This document shows positions 52,638-61,912 of a stretch of 64,000 nt of DNA, in pieces (the first letter of the stretch is position 1; each line of letters begins with the position of its first letter). The notes under the pieces were generated by a model. That model had not been told where the DNA came from. It worked only from the letters and a program-made list of their open reading frames with translations, and searched no databases. The DNA lies in the NCBI GenBank assembly GCA_902617625.1, contig CACMXJ010000002.1, forward strand, positions 1 through 64,000, given 5' to 3'. The stretch comes from an uncultured Pelagibacteraceae bacterium. Its GTDB lineage: Bacteria; Pseudomonadota; Alphaproteobacteria; Pelagibacterales; Pelagibacteraceae. The position numbers and the translations under genes are program-made.

Positions 52638-53696
52638 ATGATAAATTTTTTATATTTTCTAATTTTAGTTTTAAGTTTAAACAATTTGACAGTTGCTATG
52701 GAAAAAAAACCTTATCATCATCTCTCTGACGGTACTTTTAGGAATCCTGAAGGCTCACCAAAAAGAGATCCAAATGTAAAATGGTCTTACAAAATTTTTA
52801 ATCAAGAAAAAAAGAAACTTGATATGACAATTTCTGAAGGTCACGTTTTAGAAAAAAATGAAGTATTGAAAAACTTAGAAAAATATAAAGATAATGATTA
52901 TATTGCTTGGATTGGTCATGCTACGTTTATTATTAAATTAGGAGATACTACTATTATTACTGATCCAGTTTTTTCGAAGAATGCAGGTCCACTAATATTT
53001 GGACCAAAAAGATTTACTGAACCAGCATTGAAATTAAACGAGATACCTAACATTGATTTATTTTTACTCACCCACAATCATTATGATCATCAAGATATGA
53101 TGACAATAAGGAGATTTCCTTTTAAGGATACCAAAGTTTTGGTTCCATTAAAACTTAGAAAATATTTTAAAACTAATGGATATCGAGATATCAATGAGAT
53201 GGATTGGTATGATGAAATTAATATTAATAAAAATTTAAGAGTTACTTTTCTTCCAGCTGTTCATTGGTCAAAAAGAAGTTTAACAGACACCAACAAAACT
53301 TTGTGGGGAAGTTTTTTAATTGAATATAATGGAAAAAAAATATTATTTGCCTGCGATACAGGATATGGAAATATATATAAAGATCTAGGAAATAAATATG
53401 GACCAATTGATTTAACCATAATCAACATTGGCGCATATAATTTTTATCCAATTATGCCTTACAAAGATAAATCTATTTATCACACCAATCCAGAAGAGGC
53501 TCTCAAAATTGGAAGAGATTTGAAAAGTAAAAAGGTACTAGGTATGCACTGGGGAACATTTGTATTATCTTTAGAACCAATTATGGAACCACCAATAAGA
53601 TTTAAAGATAATGCTGAAAAATATGGATTTAATAAAGAGGATGCACTTATTTTTAAGATTGGTCAAATTTCAAAAATATCAGATATTATCAACTAA
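52638..53696 (+). CDS. MBL-fold phospholipase D-like hydrolase (NAPE-PLD-like), exported
   Basis: A 352-residue metallo-hydrolase with a signal peptide (residues 1-20, ending LTVAMEKK). LLTHNHYDHQDMMTI supplies the HxHxDH metal site; WIGHATFIIKLGDTTIITDPVFS precedes it and FLPAVHWSKRSLTDTN follows. These are NAPE-PLD/UlaG-like features. Located in the periplasm or membrane, it probably cleaves a phospholipid or an N-acyl phosphodiester. The true substrate is open. It is the first of a four-gene block. Confidence 0.82.
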   Translation: MINFLYFLILVLSLNNLTVAMEKKPYHHLSDGTFRNPEGSPKRDPNVKWSYKIFNQEKKKLDMTISEGHVLEKNEVLKNLEKYKDNDYIAWIGHATFIIKLGDTTIITDPVFSKNAGPLIFGPKRFTEPALKLNEIPNIDLFLLTHNHYDHQDMMTIRRFPFKDTKVLVPLKLRKYFKTNGYRDINEMDWYDEININKNLRVTFLPAVHWSKRSLTDTNKTLWGSFLIEYNGKKILFACDTGYGNIYKDLGNKYGPIDLTIINIGAYNFYPIMPYKDKSIYHTNPEEALKIGRDLKSKKVLGMHWGTFVLSLEPIMEPPIRFKDNAEKYGFNKEDALIFKIGQISKISDIIN

Positions 53697-53702
53697 AAAT
53701 TT

Positions 53703-54866
53703 ATGAAAAAGTTTAATTGGAATTATCCTACTTCAATGTGGGTGGGTGAAAATAGAATTAAAGATTTAAGTATAGCTTGTAAAAATTTAAATATAAAAAA
53801 ACCTCTATTGGTGACTGACAAAGGACTTGGACAATCAACTATTGTTAAAGATGCTTTGTCACATTTAAAAAATAATAATTTATCAGTCGAATTATTTCAT
53901 GATGTGATTGGTAATCCAACAGGTAAAAATGTAACTGATGGTGTAAAACATTATAAAGAAAAAAATTGTGATGGTGTGATTGCTTTTGGTGGTGGAAGTG
54001 GTCTTGATGTGGGAAAAGCAATTGCATTTATGATAGGTCAAACTTTATCACTCTGGGACTTTGAGGATGTTGGCGATAACTGGACTAAGGCTGATCCAAA
54101 TAATATTTCTCCCATTATAGCAGTACCCACTACAGCTGGAACAGGTTCTGAAACGGGGAGAGCATCTGTTATTTTGAATGAAGAGCTAGGAGTTAAAAAA
54201 ATTATATTTCATCCAAAATTTTTACCGTCCATTGTCATTTTAGATCCAGTTTTAACAAAAGATTTACCCAAAAAAATGACAGCCGCAACAGGCATGGATG
54301 CATTAGCTCATAATTTAGAGGCATTTTGTGCCCCGGGTTATCATCCAATGGCTGATGGAATAGCTTTAGAGGGTATGAAATTAATTTTTAAATGGTTACC
54401 AGAGGCATATAAAAATGGGACTAACCTTGAGGCCAGAATGAACATGCTGACTGCTGCAAGTATGGGTTCAACCGCATTCCAAAAAGGCCTAGGCGCAATT
54501 CATTCTTTGAGCCATCCAGTAAATGCTCTAAATAACCTTCATCATGGTCTTTCAAACGCAATTTTCATGCCGTATGTTTTAACTTTCAACAGAGATGTGA
54601 TTGAGAGTAAAGTTGCAAAGATCTCAGAATATCTTGAATTAAAAGATAAATCTTTTGACGGTTTTTTAAAATGGATTTTAGATTTAAGAGAAAAATTTGA
54701 AATTCCTCATAAATTATCAAGTGTCATAAATGAAAAAGATTTACAAATTGATCGTTTATCAAAAATGGCTTTAGAGGATCCATCAACGAATGGTAATCCA
54801 AAAAAATTGAGCATTGAAGACATGAAAATAATGTATCAACACAGCATGTCTGGTAATTTGTTTTAA
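53703..54866 (+). CDS. Iron-containing alcohol dehydrogenase
   Basis: A 387-residue group III dehydrogenase. NAD motif GGGSGLDVGKAIA near residue 97, GTGSETGRASV, and the iron-binding residues in TGMDALAHNLEAF (Asp, His) and HSLSHPVNALNNLHHGLSNA (two His). It starts 6 bases after the preceding metallo-hydrolase gene and joins the next gene without a gap. Substrate: a primary alcohol or 3-hydroxy acid, not determined. Confidence 0.92.
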   Translation: MKKFNWNYPTSMWVGENRIKDLSIACKNLNIKKPLLVTDKGLGQSTIVKDALSHLKNNNLSVELFHDVIGNPTGKNVTDGVKHYKEKNCDGVIAFGGGSGLDVGKAIAFMIGQTLSLWDFEDVGDNWTKADPNNISPIIAVPTTAGTGSETGRASVILNEELGVKKIIFHPKFLPSIVILDPVLTKDLPKKMTAATGMDALAHNLEAFCAPGYHPMADGIALEGMKLIFKWLPEAYKNGTNLEARMNMLTAASMGSTAFQKGLGAIHSLSHPVNALNNLHHGLSNAIFMPYVLTFNRDVIESKVAKISEYLELKDKSFDGFLKWILDLREKFEIPHKLSSVINEKDLQIDRLSKMALEDPSTNGNPKKLSIEDMKIMYQHSMSGNLF

Positions 54867-55655
54867 ATGAAAAATCTTAATATTTTAATAGTCGAGGGAA
54901 ATTTAAAAGAGGAAAATCAAAATTTTTTAAAAGTAGGTATTCAAACACATACTGAGAGTTTAAAAGATAGTCTTAATGTATTTAATAATAATTATCACTT
55001 TGATGTTATTAATCCATCCTCGGATCAAAATTTAGTTAAGGTTAAAAATAAACTTCCAAAATATGATGGATTAATTTGGGGTGGAAGTAGTTTGAACATC
55101 TATAACAATACACCTGAGATAAAAAGACAAATCGAATTTATGAGAGAATGCCAAAAACAAGTTAAAAATATTTTAGCGATTTGTTGGGGAATGCAAGTTG
55201 CAGTTACTGCTGCTGGAGGAGAGGTAAAGAAAGCAGAAAAATCTCATATAGGAATAGCAAATGAGATTATAATTAATAATGAAGGATTAAATAATTCTAT
55301 TTATAAGAATAAGAATAATAATTTTAATTCTCCAGCATTCAATTTTGATGAGGTAGTAAAATTGCCAACAAACGGAATTTGTTTAGCATCAAATAAAATT
55401 AATAAAGTACAAAGTTCATATTTCACAGTTGGAAAATCGAAAATTTATGGGTTACAGTATCATCCTGAAATTACTTATGAGAAAATGATAAGTTTAATTG
55501 AGTTTAGAAAAGACAGATTAATTCAAACAAGAAAAGTATTTAGAGATGAGGAGGAAATAAAAAATCACATATTATTTATAAAAAAAGAAATTGCTGTGTC
55601 AAATAAGTCTCAAAGAATGATTGAGTTAAAAAATTGGATGGATAGTATAGATTGA
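54867..55655 (+). CDS. Type 1 glutamine amidotransferase-like protein (GMP synthase-like)
   Basis: A 262-residue class I GATase domain. The catalytic Cys is in ILAICWGMQVAVTAAGGEV and the His-Glu pair in YGLQYHPEITYE. It is freestanding, without a synthetase domain, so its acceptor enzyme is unknown or it acts as a hydrolase of gamma-glutamyl compounds. It starts immediately after the dehydrogenase stop. A GuaA function is excluded by length. Confidence 0.85.
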   Translation: MKNLNILIVEGNLKEENQNFLKVGIQTHTESLKDSLNVFNNNYHFDVINPSSDQNLVKVKNKLPKYDGLIWGGSSLNIYNNTPEIKRQIEFMRECQKQVKNILAICWGMQVAVTAAGGEVKKAEKSHIGIANEIIINNEGLNNSIYKNKNNNFNSPAFNFDEVVKLPTNGICLASNKINKVQSSYFTVGKSKIYGLQYHPEITYEKMISLIEFRKDRLIQTRKVFRDEEEIKNHILFIKKEIAVSNKSQRMIELKNWMDSID

Positions 55656-55662
55656 TTTAAAA

Positions 55663-56775
55663 ATGCTAAGTTATATTTTACCTTTTATTATTCTAATTTT
55701 AATTGTCGTCTTTATCCATGAATATGGTCATTATTACTTTGCTAAAAAATTTGGAGTAGGTATCACTGATTTTTCTATAGGATTTGGTAAGGAAATTTTT
55801 GGTTGGAATGATAAATCTGGGACAAGGTGGAAAATATGCTGGATACCTCTAGGAGGATACGTAAAATTTTTTGGAGACAGAAATGTATATTCTCAAGCGG
55901 ATCATAAAGAAATTTTAGAAAAATATAGTGAAGAGGATCAAAAAAAATTATTTACTCTTAAACCTCTATATCAAAGAAGTTTAATTGTTTTTGGTGGCCC
56001 TTTAGCAAACTTTTTATTAGCTCTAGTAATTTTCTTCTCAATTTATACTTTTGTTGGTAAAGATTTTACACCAGCTGTCATCAATGAAGTTCAGAAAGAT
56101 AGCCCTGCTATGGCTGGAGGATTAAAACAAAATGACGTAATTTTAGAAATAGATGGTAACAAAGTTGAAAGTATTATGGATGTCTCTAAATTCATTACTA
56201 TGTCCACTGATGAAATCATAGATTTTAAAGTGAAACGTTCATATGATGAGCTAATTTTAAAGATAAAACCTAATATCGTTCCAGGTGAAGATAATTTAGG
56301 AAACAAGCTTAACAAAAGAATAGTTGGTATAAAATTAGGTGCTTACAATAATGAAATTAATCATGTTAAATTAGGACCCGCACAAGCTATATACCATGCT
56401 ACTCATGAAGTTTATTTTGTAGGAATCTCTTCCTTGAAATATATTGGTGCAATGATTTTTGGCAAAGCTGATACTTCTCAGCTTGGAGGACCAATAAGAA
56501 TAGCAAAAATTTCAGGCCAGGTTGCAGAATTTGGTGTTTTGGCATTTATCAGTATGATGGCATATATTTCAATAAGTCTTGGTTTAGTTAATTTGTTTCC
56601 AATCCCAATGCTTGATGGGGGACATTTAATGTTTTATGCATTTGAAAAAGTTTTAGGTCGTCCGTTATCTCAAAAAACGCAAGAAGGTTTTTTTCGAATC
56701 GGGATATTCTTATTAATATCTTTGATGTTTTTCACAACTTTTAACGACCTTAAAGACTTAGGATTGTTCAATTAA
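55663..56775 (+). CDS. rseP: Site-2 protease, RseP-like
   Basis: A 370-residue intramembrane zinc metalloprotease. The HExxH motif is in FIHEYGHYYFAKKFG near residue 18, a PDZ domain spans about 130-210, and the C-terminal LFPIPMLDGGHLMFY supplies the LDG aspartate. It cleaves anti-sigma factors or other membrane proteins in stress responses. Unusually it does not sit next to bamA/dxr. It is 7 bases after the amidotransferase gene. Confidence 0.9.
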   Translation: MLSYILPFIILILIVVFIHEYGHYYFAKKFGVGITDFSIGFGKEIFGWNDKSGTRWKICWIPLGGYVKFFGDRNVYSQADHKEILEKYSEEDQKKLFTLKPLYQRSLIVFGGPLANFLLALVIFFSIYTFVGKDFTPAVINEVQKDSPAMAGGLKQNDVILEIDGNKVESIMDVSKFITMSTDEIIDFKVKRSYDELILKIKPNIVPGEDNLGNKLNKRIVGIKLGAYNNEINHVKLGPAQAIYHATHEVYFVGISSLKYIGAMIFGKADTSQLGGPIRIAKISGQVAEFGVLAFISMMAYISISLGLVNLFPIPMLDGGHLMFYAFEKVLGRPLSQKTQEGFFRIGIFLLISLMFFTTFNDLKDLGLFN

Positions 56776-56890
56776 TAATATTTGAAAAAGTTTAAAAAAC
56801 TCAATAAAATCAACATTTTTTTAATTTACACAACATATTGTGTATAACTTTTCTTAATATACTAAAAAAAGTCTTGATTTATCAATACTT

Positions 56891-56917
56891 TTGACAACAA
56901 TGAAAATAACCTAATAA
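56891..56917 (+). promoter_or_regulatory. Possible promoter of the HU gene
   Basis: TTGACA (56891-56896) and TAATAA (56912-56917) are separated by 15 bases, a little short. The start would lie near 56924, close to the ATG at 56931 and the GGAG-like Shine-Dalgarno at 56922. A 6-base inverted repeat ACACAA/TTGTGT (56828-56843) lies further upstream. Both assignments are weak in such A+T-rich DNA. Confidence 0.3.
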
Positions 56918-56930
56918 AACCGGAGCTAAA

Positions 56931-57206
56931 ATGAATAAAAAACAACTAGTAGTCAAAATTTCTGGAGCATTAAATCTAAGTAAAGCTGATGCTGAGAGAA
57001 CTTTTGATACAATTACCAACACAATTTTAGATGCTTTAAAAGCTGACGATTCAGTAAAAATTGCTGGTTTTGGTACTTATAAAGTGGCTAAAAGAAAAGC
57101 TAGAGTTGGAAGAAACCCAAGAACTGGAGAACAGATCCAAATTGCTGCGTCTCAAAAAGTTAAGTTTTTACCAGCAAAAGCTTTAAAAGAAGTATTCAAT
57201 AGATAA
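56931..57206 (+). CDS. hup: DNA-binding protein HU
   Basis: A 91-residue histone-like nucleoid protein with the HU arm GRNPRTGEQIQIAAS and the N-terminal MNKKQLVVKISGALNLSKADAERTFDTI. The single copy seen in this window. The clear Shine-Dalgarno GGAG and strong terminator suggest high expression. Confidence 0.97.
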   Translation: MNKKQLVVKISGALNLSKADAERTFDTITNTILDALKADDSVKIAGFGTYKVAKRKARVGRNPRTGEQIQIAASQKVKFLPAKALKEVFNR

Positions 57207-57215
57207 AGTCTTTTT

Positions 57216-57250
57216 ACAGCCTTAACGAAACTCTCGTTAAGGCTGTTTCT
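57216..57250 (+). terminator. Intrinsic terminator of the HU gene
   Basis: ACAGCCTTAACGA (57216-57228) pairs with TCGTTAAGGCTGT (57234-57246) around AACTC, a 13-pair stem, followed by TTTCTAT. It is long and G+C-richer than the surroundings. The T-run is short but adequate. Confidence 0.8.
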
Positions 57251-57269
57251 ATATGCAAATACTGCATAT
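57251..57269. promoter_or_regulatory. Palindrome upstream of amt
   Basis: ATATGCA-AATAC-TGCATAT is a perfect 7-base inverted repeat, 73 bases ahead of the amt start. Spacing would suit an operator for a dimeric regulator. It directly follows the HU terminator. The binding protein is unknown, nitrogen control (NtrX or similar) is a guess. The rest of the 57270-57341 gap is A+T-rich, with a GGGAGG Shine-Dalgarno ahead of amt. Confidence 0.45.
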
Positions 57270-57341
57270 CCAATTTTCCTAATCAGCGTTAGTTATTAGT
57301 ATTTAATAAAATAAAAGAGCTTTCTTTAACAGGGAGGTCGT

Positions 57342-58643
57342 ATGACTAAATTAATAAAAGTAATAAGTGCGCCACTTATTAGTTTAATTTTTTTATTAAA
57401 CATGAGTAGTGCTGGTATGGCAGATACAACTGTTTCTGCCGAAGTAGGGTTTATATTTAACACCCTATTATTCTTGATTTGTGGATTCTTAGTAATGTTT
57501 ATGGCTGCAGGATTCGCAATGTTAGAATCAGGTATGGTTACATCAAAGAGTGTATCCGTAATCTGTGCAAAAAATATAGGTTTATTCTCAATTGCAGGTA
57601 TAATGTTCTGGCTTGTAGGTTATAACCTAGCTTATGGTATTGATCCAGGTGGGTATATTGGTAAATTTATTCCATGGGCAGATGGTAGTAAAATAGATAC
57701 AGGTTATTCAGATGGTTCAGATTGGTATTTCCAGATGGTATTCTGTGCAACTACCGTTTCAATCGTATCAGGAACAATGGCTGAAAGAATTAAGTTATGG
57801 CCATTCTTTACATTCGCTGCAATTCTATCAGGAATTATATACCCAATCGTAATGGGTTGGCAGTGGGGTGGAGGCTGGTTAGCAGAAGCAGGTTTTTCTG
57901 ATTTTGCTGGTTCGACTTTAGTTCACTCAACTGGTGGTGCAGCTGCTTTAGCTGGTGCAATGATAATTGGTCCAAGACTAGGAAGGTTTACTAAGTCTGG
58001 AGCTCCAGCGCCAATCAAACCTTTTGCAGCATCATCAATACCATTAGTTACAATTGGAGTATTTATCTTATGGCTAGGTTGGTTTGGATTTAATGGTGGT
58101 TCACAATTAGCATTGGGAACGGCTACGGATGCAATCGCTGTATCAAAAATATTTATTAACACATTCCTTGCTGGTGCAGGCGGTGTTATAGGTGCAGCAA
58201 TTATAACTAGATTGCATTTTGGTAAAACTGACGTAGTTCAAATGTTAAATGGATGTATCGGTGGTTTGGTTGCTGTAACTGCAGAACCATTATTACCATC
58301 ACCATTTGCTGCAATTTTAATTGGTGCTGTAGGTGGACTAATCGTAGTGTATGGTACTAAACTATTATTCTCTTTGAAAATTGATGATGTAGTTGGTGCT
58401 ATTCCTGCTCACTTATTTGCTGGGATTTGGGGTACATTAATTGTACCTGCAACAAACTCTGGTGCAAATTTTAGCACTCAGTTAATTGGTGTATTATCAG
58501 TAAACATATTTGTTTTTGTGGTTGCATATATTGCATTCAGCCTCATCAAGGCAACTATTGGTTTAAGGTTAAGTAAAGAAGCTGAAACCAAAGGTACTGA
58601 TGTCACTGAAACTGGTGTAATTGCATACGCAATTCGTGACTAG
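57342..58643 (+). CDS. amt: Ammonium transporter
   Basis: A 433-residue membrane channel with 11 spans after a signal peptide (cleavage near GMADTTVSA). Typical Amt features are LESGMVTSKSVSVICAKN, VSGTMAERIKLWPFF, DFAGSTLVHSTGGAAAL with its pore histidine, and GAIPAHLFAGIWG with the second. It moves ammonium into the cell. A strong GGGAGG precedes the start. No GlnK gene is adjacent. Confidence 0.97.
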   Translation: MTKLIKVISAPLISLIFLLNMSSAGMADTTVSAEVGFIFNTLLFLICGFLVMFMAAGFAMLESGMVTSKSVSVICAKNIGLFSIAGIMFWLVGYNLAYGIDPGGYIGKFIPWADGSKIDTGYSDGSDWYFQMVFCATTVSIVSGTMAERIKLWPFFTFAAILSGIIYPIVMGWQWGGGWLAEAGFSDFAGSTLVHSTGGAAALAGAMIIGPRLGRFTKSGAPAPIKPFAASSIPLVTIGVFILWLGWFGFNGGSQLALGTATDAIAVSKIFINTFLAGAGGVIGAAIITRLHFGKTDVVQMLNGCIGGLVAVTAEPLLPSPFAAILIGAVGGLIVVYGTKLLFSLKIDDVVGAIPAHLFAGIWGTLIVPATNSGANFSTQLIGVLSVNIFVFVVAYIAFSLIKATIGLRLSKEAETKGTDVTETGVIAYAIRD

Positions 58644-58707
58644 TTGTTAACAACACGGGGATCCTTCGCTCTCTGTATATTCTCAGCGAATACTCATAGA
58701 AGGATCC
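58643..58707 (+). ncRNA. Structured amt 3' UTR with two alternative stems
   Basis: A 12-base palindrome GTTGTTAACAAC (58643-58654) overlaps the amt stop codon. Then GGATCCTTC (58659-58667) can pair with GAAGGATCC (58699-58707), or TTCGCT (58665-58670) with AGCGAA (58685-58690). The two stems share bases and exclude each other. It may be a 3'-UTR-derived small RNA or a stability element. Confidence 0.5.
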
Positions 58708-58736
58708 TCAAACTCTCTCTTAGTTAGTTAAGTAAT

Positions 58737-58764
58737 AAGCCCCTCCCTCAAGGGGCTTATTTAT
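58737..58764. terminator. Intrinsic terminator shared by amt and the glycosyltransferase-like gene
   Basis: AAGCCCCT (58737-58744) pairs with AGGGGCTT (58751-58758) around a 6-base loop and is followed by ATTTATTTT. It overlaps the stop codon of the minus-strand gene. It reads best as a + strand terminator for amt. Confidence 0.82.
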
Positions 58765-59725
58765 TTTGATCCCACAAATTTTTATAATTAATAAAAGGTG
58801 ACAAACCATAACTTGAATTAACATTTGTTAAATGGACGGATAAACTTTTTAAAGGAGATATACAAAATTCCTTTTTATAGATTTCATTAATATATTTCTC
58901 AAAAGGATCATGACGATCTTCACAATTTTTTGTAAAATTTTCCCAATATAGATTTAATAATTTTTTGCTTGTCAAAAAAGTACATAAAGTCTTAGTAATT
59001 GTTCTCCAGTGCCTTTTATTTCCTACTAGGATGTTCGTTTTTTCATTATTCATATATAAATACGGATAATCTGCAGGACACATAAAAATATCTTTACCTA
59101 CTTGAGACGAAACTCTTTCATATGTAGCAATCATCTCTTCCAACATAGTTTCAAAATGAAGATAATCATCTTCAACAAAAAAGATTAGATCTTCACCAAT
59201 CTCTTTTCCAATCTCAAAACACCGAAATAAACTTGCTAAATTAGAGAAGGTTTGTTGTGTTTTTTGTTTTTTAATTTTGGCTTCAAATTTTTTTGTGTCC
59301 AGAGAAATAATTTCTCCATTTATATCTTTTATTATTTCTTTGATTTTATCTAAATTTTCAATTTTTGAAGAGTCATCTAGAATTATTGTTTTAATTTTTA
59401 GATCCAAGTATTTGCTTTGACAATATTTAATAGAGTTTATCAATGATTTTATTGATCGAACTGAATATTCTATTTTCGGTTGTTCAAATAATCTTCTTTT
59501 ATTTTGATCCCAAACTTCAATTTCTGTGTTAACTCTAATAACTATAAGTATTGATTTAACTTTTCTGGTGATTTTTACTTCTCCTAATGGAAGGATTATT
59601 GATTTTTTATTTAAAATTGAAAGATCCTCATTCAACTCTTTATTTAATGTAGGAGAAGTAAATTCATTCTGATCTATAATTTCAAAGCCAAAAAATTTAC
59701 AAATTTTAATGAAAAACTTTTTCAT
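58757..59725 (-). CDS. Glycosyltransferase-like protein (GT-A fold), tentative
   Basis: A 322-residue protein with a GT-A-like DxD motif in LIFFVEDDYLHFETMLEEM and preceding strand KIKTIILDDSSKIENL. A family placement could not be made. The N-terminus is basic and weakly amphipathic. The gene has the high lysine content of its surroundings. The target could be a sugar on lipid or protein. The only gene in this convergent/divergent spot. Confidence 0.6.
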   Translation of the reverse strand: MKKFFIKICKFFGFEIIDQNEFTSPTLNKELNEDLSILNKKSIILPLGEVKITRKVKSILIVIRVNTEIEVWDQNKRRLFEQPKIEYSVRSIKSLINSIKYCQSKYLDLKIKTIILDDSSKIENLDKIKEIIKDINGEIISLDTKKFEAKIKKQKTQQTFSNLASLFRCFEIGKEIGEDLIFFVEDDYLHFETMLEEMIATYERVSSQVGKDIFMCPADYPYLYMNNEKTNILVGNKRHWRTITKTLCTFLTSKKLLNLYWENFTKNCEDRHDPFEKYINEIYKKEFCISPLKSLSVHLTNVNSSYGLSPFINYKNLWDQNK

Positions 59726-59760
59726 ATGTTTTTATTTATGATATAAATATTTACAATATA

Positions 59761-60144
59761 ATGACAATTAAATCATCCCAAACTCTTGTGACAGAAGCTT
59801 TAAAAGAGATTAAAACTATATCTACCGAAGAAGCTTTTGAAAAATTTAATAAAAGTGAGTGTAACCTAATTGATATTAGAGATGTAAGAGAATTAGAAAG
59901 AGAGGGAAGAATCGAAAACTCAAATCATATTCCTAGAGGAATGTTAGAGTTTTGGCTTGATCCGGAGAGTGCTTATTTTAAACAAGGTAAACTAGATTTA
60001 AACAAAGAAATGGTTTTATTTTGTGCTGGTGGAATGAGATCAGCTCTTGCAGCAAAATCTTTAAAAGATATGGGATTTAAAAATGTTTCACATATTGATG
60101 GCGGTTTTGGTGCGTTAAAACAAAGTAAATTTAAAATCACTTAA
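59761..60144 (+). CDS. Rhodanese-domain protein
   Basis: A 127-residue single rhodanese domain. NLIDIRDVRELEREGRIENSNHIPRGMLEFW is typical, with active-site loop LFCAGGMRSALAA (CAGGMR) at about residue 88. A sulfurtransferase or persulfide carrier. It converges on the following gene with a 4-base overlap. Confidence 0.93.
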   Translation: MTIKSSQTLVTEALKEIKTISTEEAFEKFNKSECNLIDIRDVRELEREGRIENSNHIPRGMLEFWLDPESAYFKQGKLDLNKEMVLFCAGGMRSALAAKSLKDMGFKNVSHIDGGFGALKQSKFKIT

Positions 60145-60719
60145 TTATTCAATTCATCTAAAGCAAATTCAAGTCTATCTTGTCCCCAAAACAGATTATT
60201 ATTTACAACAAAAGTTGGAGCACCGAAGACATCATTTTGGAAAGCAATATTTGTCAAATTTTTTAATTCATTTTTAATTTTTTGATCTTCAATACCTTTT
60301 TTGAAATCATTAGGCTTTATCTCACATTTTGATAGTATATTTTTTATATTTTCTTCTTTTGAAATATCTTCATTATTTTTCCAATAAGCATCAAAACATA
60401 AATCAAAATATTTATCTTTTTTATCACTATTAACAAAAAGATATCCTCTCATAAGATATAATGAATTAATTGGAAATTTATTATTCCACACAAAGTCAAT
60501 TTTATTTTTTTTAGCAATTAAATTGCAATCATTTTTCATATTTTTCATTTTTCTCTCATTAAAAGCAGGGGCAGTAATCCCTCCTAAATTATGAAGTCCA
60601 CCAAGTAGAATTGCTTTATAATTAAATTTATTCCTATCATTAGAGCTGATAATTTTTTTATGAGCTAAAAATGAGTAAGGACTAATGAAATCAAAATAAA
60701 AATCGATTTTTTTAGTCAT
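60141..60719 (-). CDS. DsbA-like / HCCA isomerase-type protein
   Basis: A 192-residue thioredoxin-fold protein starting KIDFYFDFISPYSFLAHKK, as in 2-hydroxychromene-2-carboxylate isomerase and kappa-class GST. The active motif is SPYS in place of the CxxC of DsbA, so it is not a disulfide oxidase. The C-terminal VFGAPTFVVNNNLFWGQDRL also fits. A glutathione-linked isomerase or detoxifier is likely. Confidence 0.82.
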   Translation of the reverse strand: MTKKIDFYFDFISPYSFLAHKKIISSNDRNKFNYKAILLGGLHNLGGITAPAFNERKMKNMKNDCNLIAKKNKIDFVWNNKFPINSLYLMRGYLFVNSDKKDKYFDLCFDAYWKNNEDISKEENIKNILSKCEIKPNDFKKGIEDQKIKNELKNLTNIAFQNDVFGAPTFVVNNNLFWGQDRLEFALDELNN

Positions 60720-61185
60720 ATAAACTTATGTTTTTGGCATAAAAAATTCTTATTACCCAATAAATTAATAAACCGAGGGGTCCAATTAAATATAAAATGA
60801 TAAGCGGTATCGATAATAAAAATTTATTGATCATAAATTTTTGTGAGTCTTTTACAATCCAACCTCCAGTGAATAAATTAATGGATATAAAATGTATCCA
60901 GAACATCATAAGAAAATTTTTGTTAGAAAATAAATCTTTTGTGTCATCAATCCCCATATAAAGGCTAAAGTTACCGTTAAAATCGTATGAACTTAAATAA
61001 GATTTGTACAATAAAAAAATATATGCACCACTCAATATGATGAATGGAAATATTGAAGTTACGAAATACCTACAAAGGCTAGACGTTGGAAAAAAAATTA
61101 AAATCAACCAAAATGGAAGAACTCCTATATTCACCCAATAGTAGAGCATATCTATTGTAAAATAGGTATAAATTTGTTCGATCAT
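60712..61185 (-). CDS. ABA4-like membrane protein (DUF4281-type)
   Basis: A 157-residue membrane protein with four spans, containing TGGWIVKDSQKFMINKFLLSIPLIILYLIGPLGLLIYWVIR, the ABA4/DUF4281 pattern. In plants ABA4 is linked to neoxanthin formation, in bacteria function is unknown. It overlaps the next gene by 8 bases, so it is translated with the HCCA-type protein. Confidence 0.78.
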   Translation of the reverse strand: MIEQIYTYFTIDMLYYWVNIGVLPFWLILIFFPTSSLCRYFVTSIFPFIILSGAYIFLLYKSYLSSYDFNGNFSLYMGIDDTKDLFSNKNFLMMFWIHFISINLFTGGWIVKDSQKFMINKFLLSIPLIILYLIGPLGLLIYWVIRIFYAKNISLYD

Positions 61186-61213
61186 TTTAAAATATATTAT
61201 ATTAAATCTTTCT

Positions 61214-61777
61214 ATGATTCCTATAAGAAATAAAAAAAAAACTCTAAAAGTAACTGTCGAGGAGATGAGAAATTTTGCATTTTCTTATGTGGAAAAATAT
61301 GCTCCATCAAAACAACAGCTTAAAACTTACTTACTAAAAAAATACTTAAAAACTTCAGTGCCAAATGTCAAAAAACAGGATGTTACCAATTTGATTGATA
61401 TTGTTCTTTCAGACTTAGAAAAAAATAAGTTTATTAACGATAAATTTTATTCAGAGAGCAAAGCTAAAAGTATGATTCAAAGAGGTAATTCAATTAATAA
61501 AATAAGAAATTATTTAATAGGTAAAGGTATTAATAGTGAATATATTAAAGAAACTGTAAATAAAATTCACGATGATAATTCAGATCAAGATTTTTTTTCT
61601 GCGATTAAATTATGTAAAAAAAAAAGAATTGGTCCTGCAAGAATAGAAGATAACAGATCTCTATTTTATAAAAAAGATATATCCCTATTAGCAAGAAATG
61701 GCTTTGATTTTGAGACCTCAAAAAAAGTAATGGAAATTGCAAAAGATGATTTTATAAAAATAGTAAAACTACTTTAA
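61214..61777 (+). CDS. recX: Regulatory protein RecX
   Basis: A 187-residue helical repeat protein that inhibits RecA. FAFSYVEKYAPSKQQLKTYLLKK and the NKFINDKFYSESKAKSMIQRGNSINKIRNYLIGKGI region are typical of RecX. No recA gene is next to it. Its end overlaps a small minus-strand gene by 9 bases. Confidence 0.85.
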   Translation: MIPIRNKKKTLKVTVEEMRNFAFSYVEKYAPSKQQLKTYLLKKYLKTSVPNVKKQDVTNLIDIVLSDLEKNKFINDKFYSESKAKSMIQRGNSINKIRNYLIGKGINSEYIKETVNKIHDDNSDQDFFSAIKLCKKKRIGPARIEDNRSLFYKKDISLLARNGFDFETSKKVMEIAKDDFIKIVKLL

Positions 61778-61912
61778 CTTATTTTTTTTATTTTCTTTCA
61801 CTAAAAAGTCAATTTTATTTTTTATATAATTTTTCACAAAGACAAAAATGAGTAAACCAAAAATTGAAACTGAAATGATTATAATTAAAATGATTCTTAG
61901 TTGTTCATCCAT
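61769..61912 (-). CDS. Single-span membrane microprotein, 47 residues
   Basis: A gene read in the gap. Its ATG (61912-61910) shares one base with the cysQ stop (TAATG), and it ends at 61769, inside the recX end. One hydrophobic span (IILIIIISVSIFGLLIFVFV) is followed by a basic tail KNYIKNKIDFLVKENKKNKLK. Coupling with cysQ suggests a common operon. Function unknown. Confidence 0.55.
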   Translation of the reverse strand: MDEQLRIILIIIISVSIFGLLIFVFVKNYIKNKIDFLVKENKKNKLK

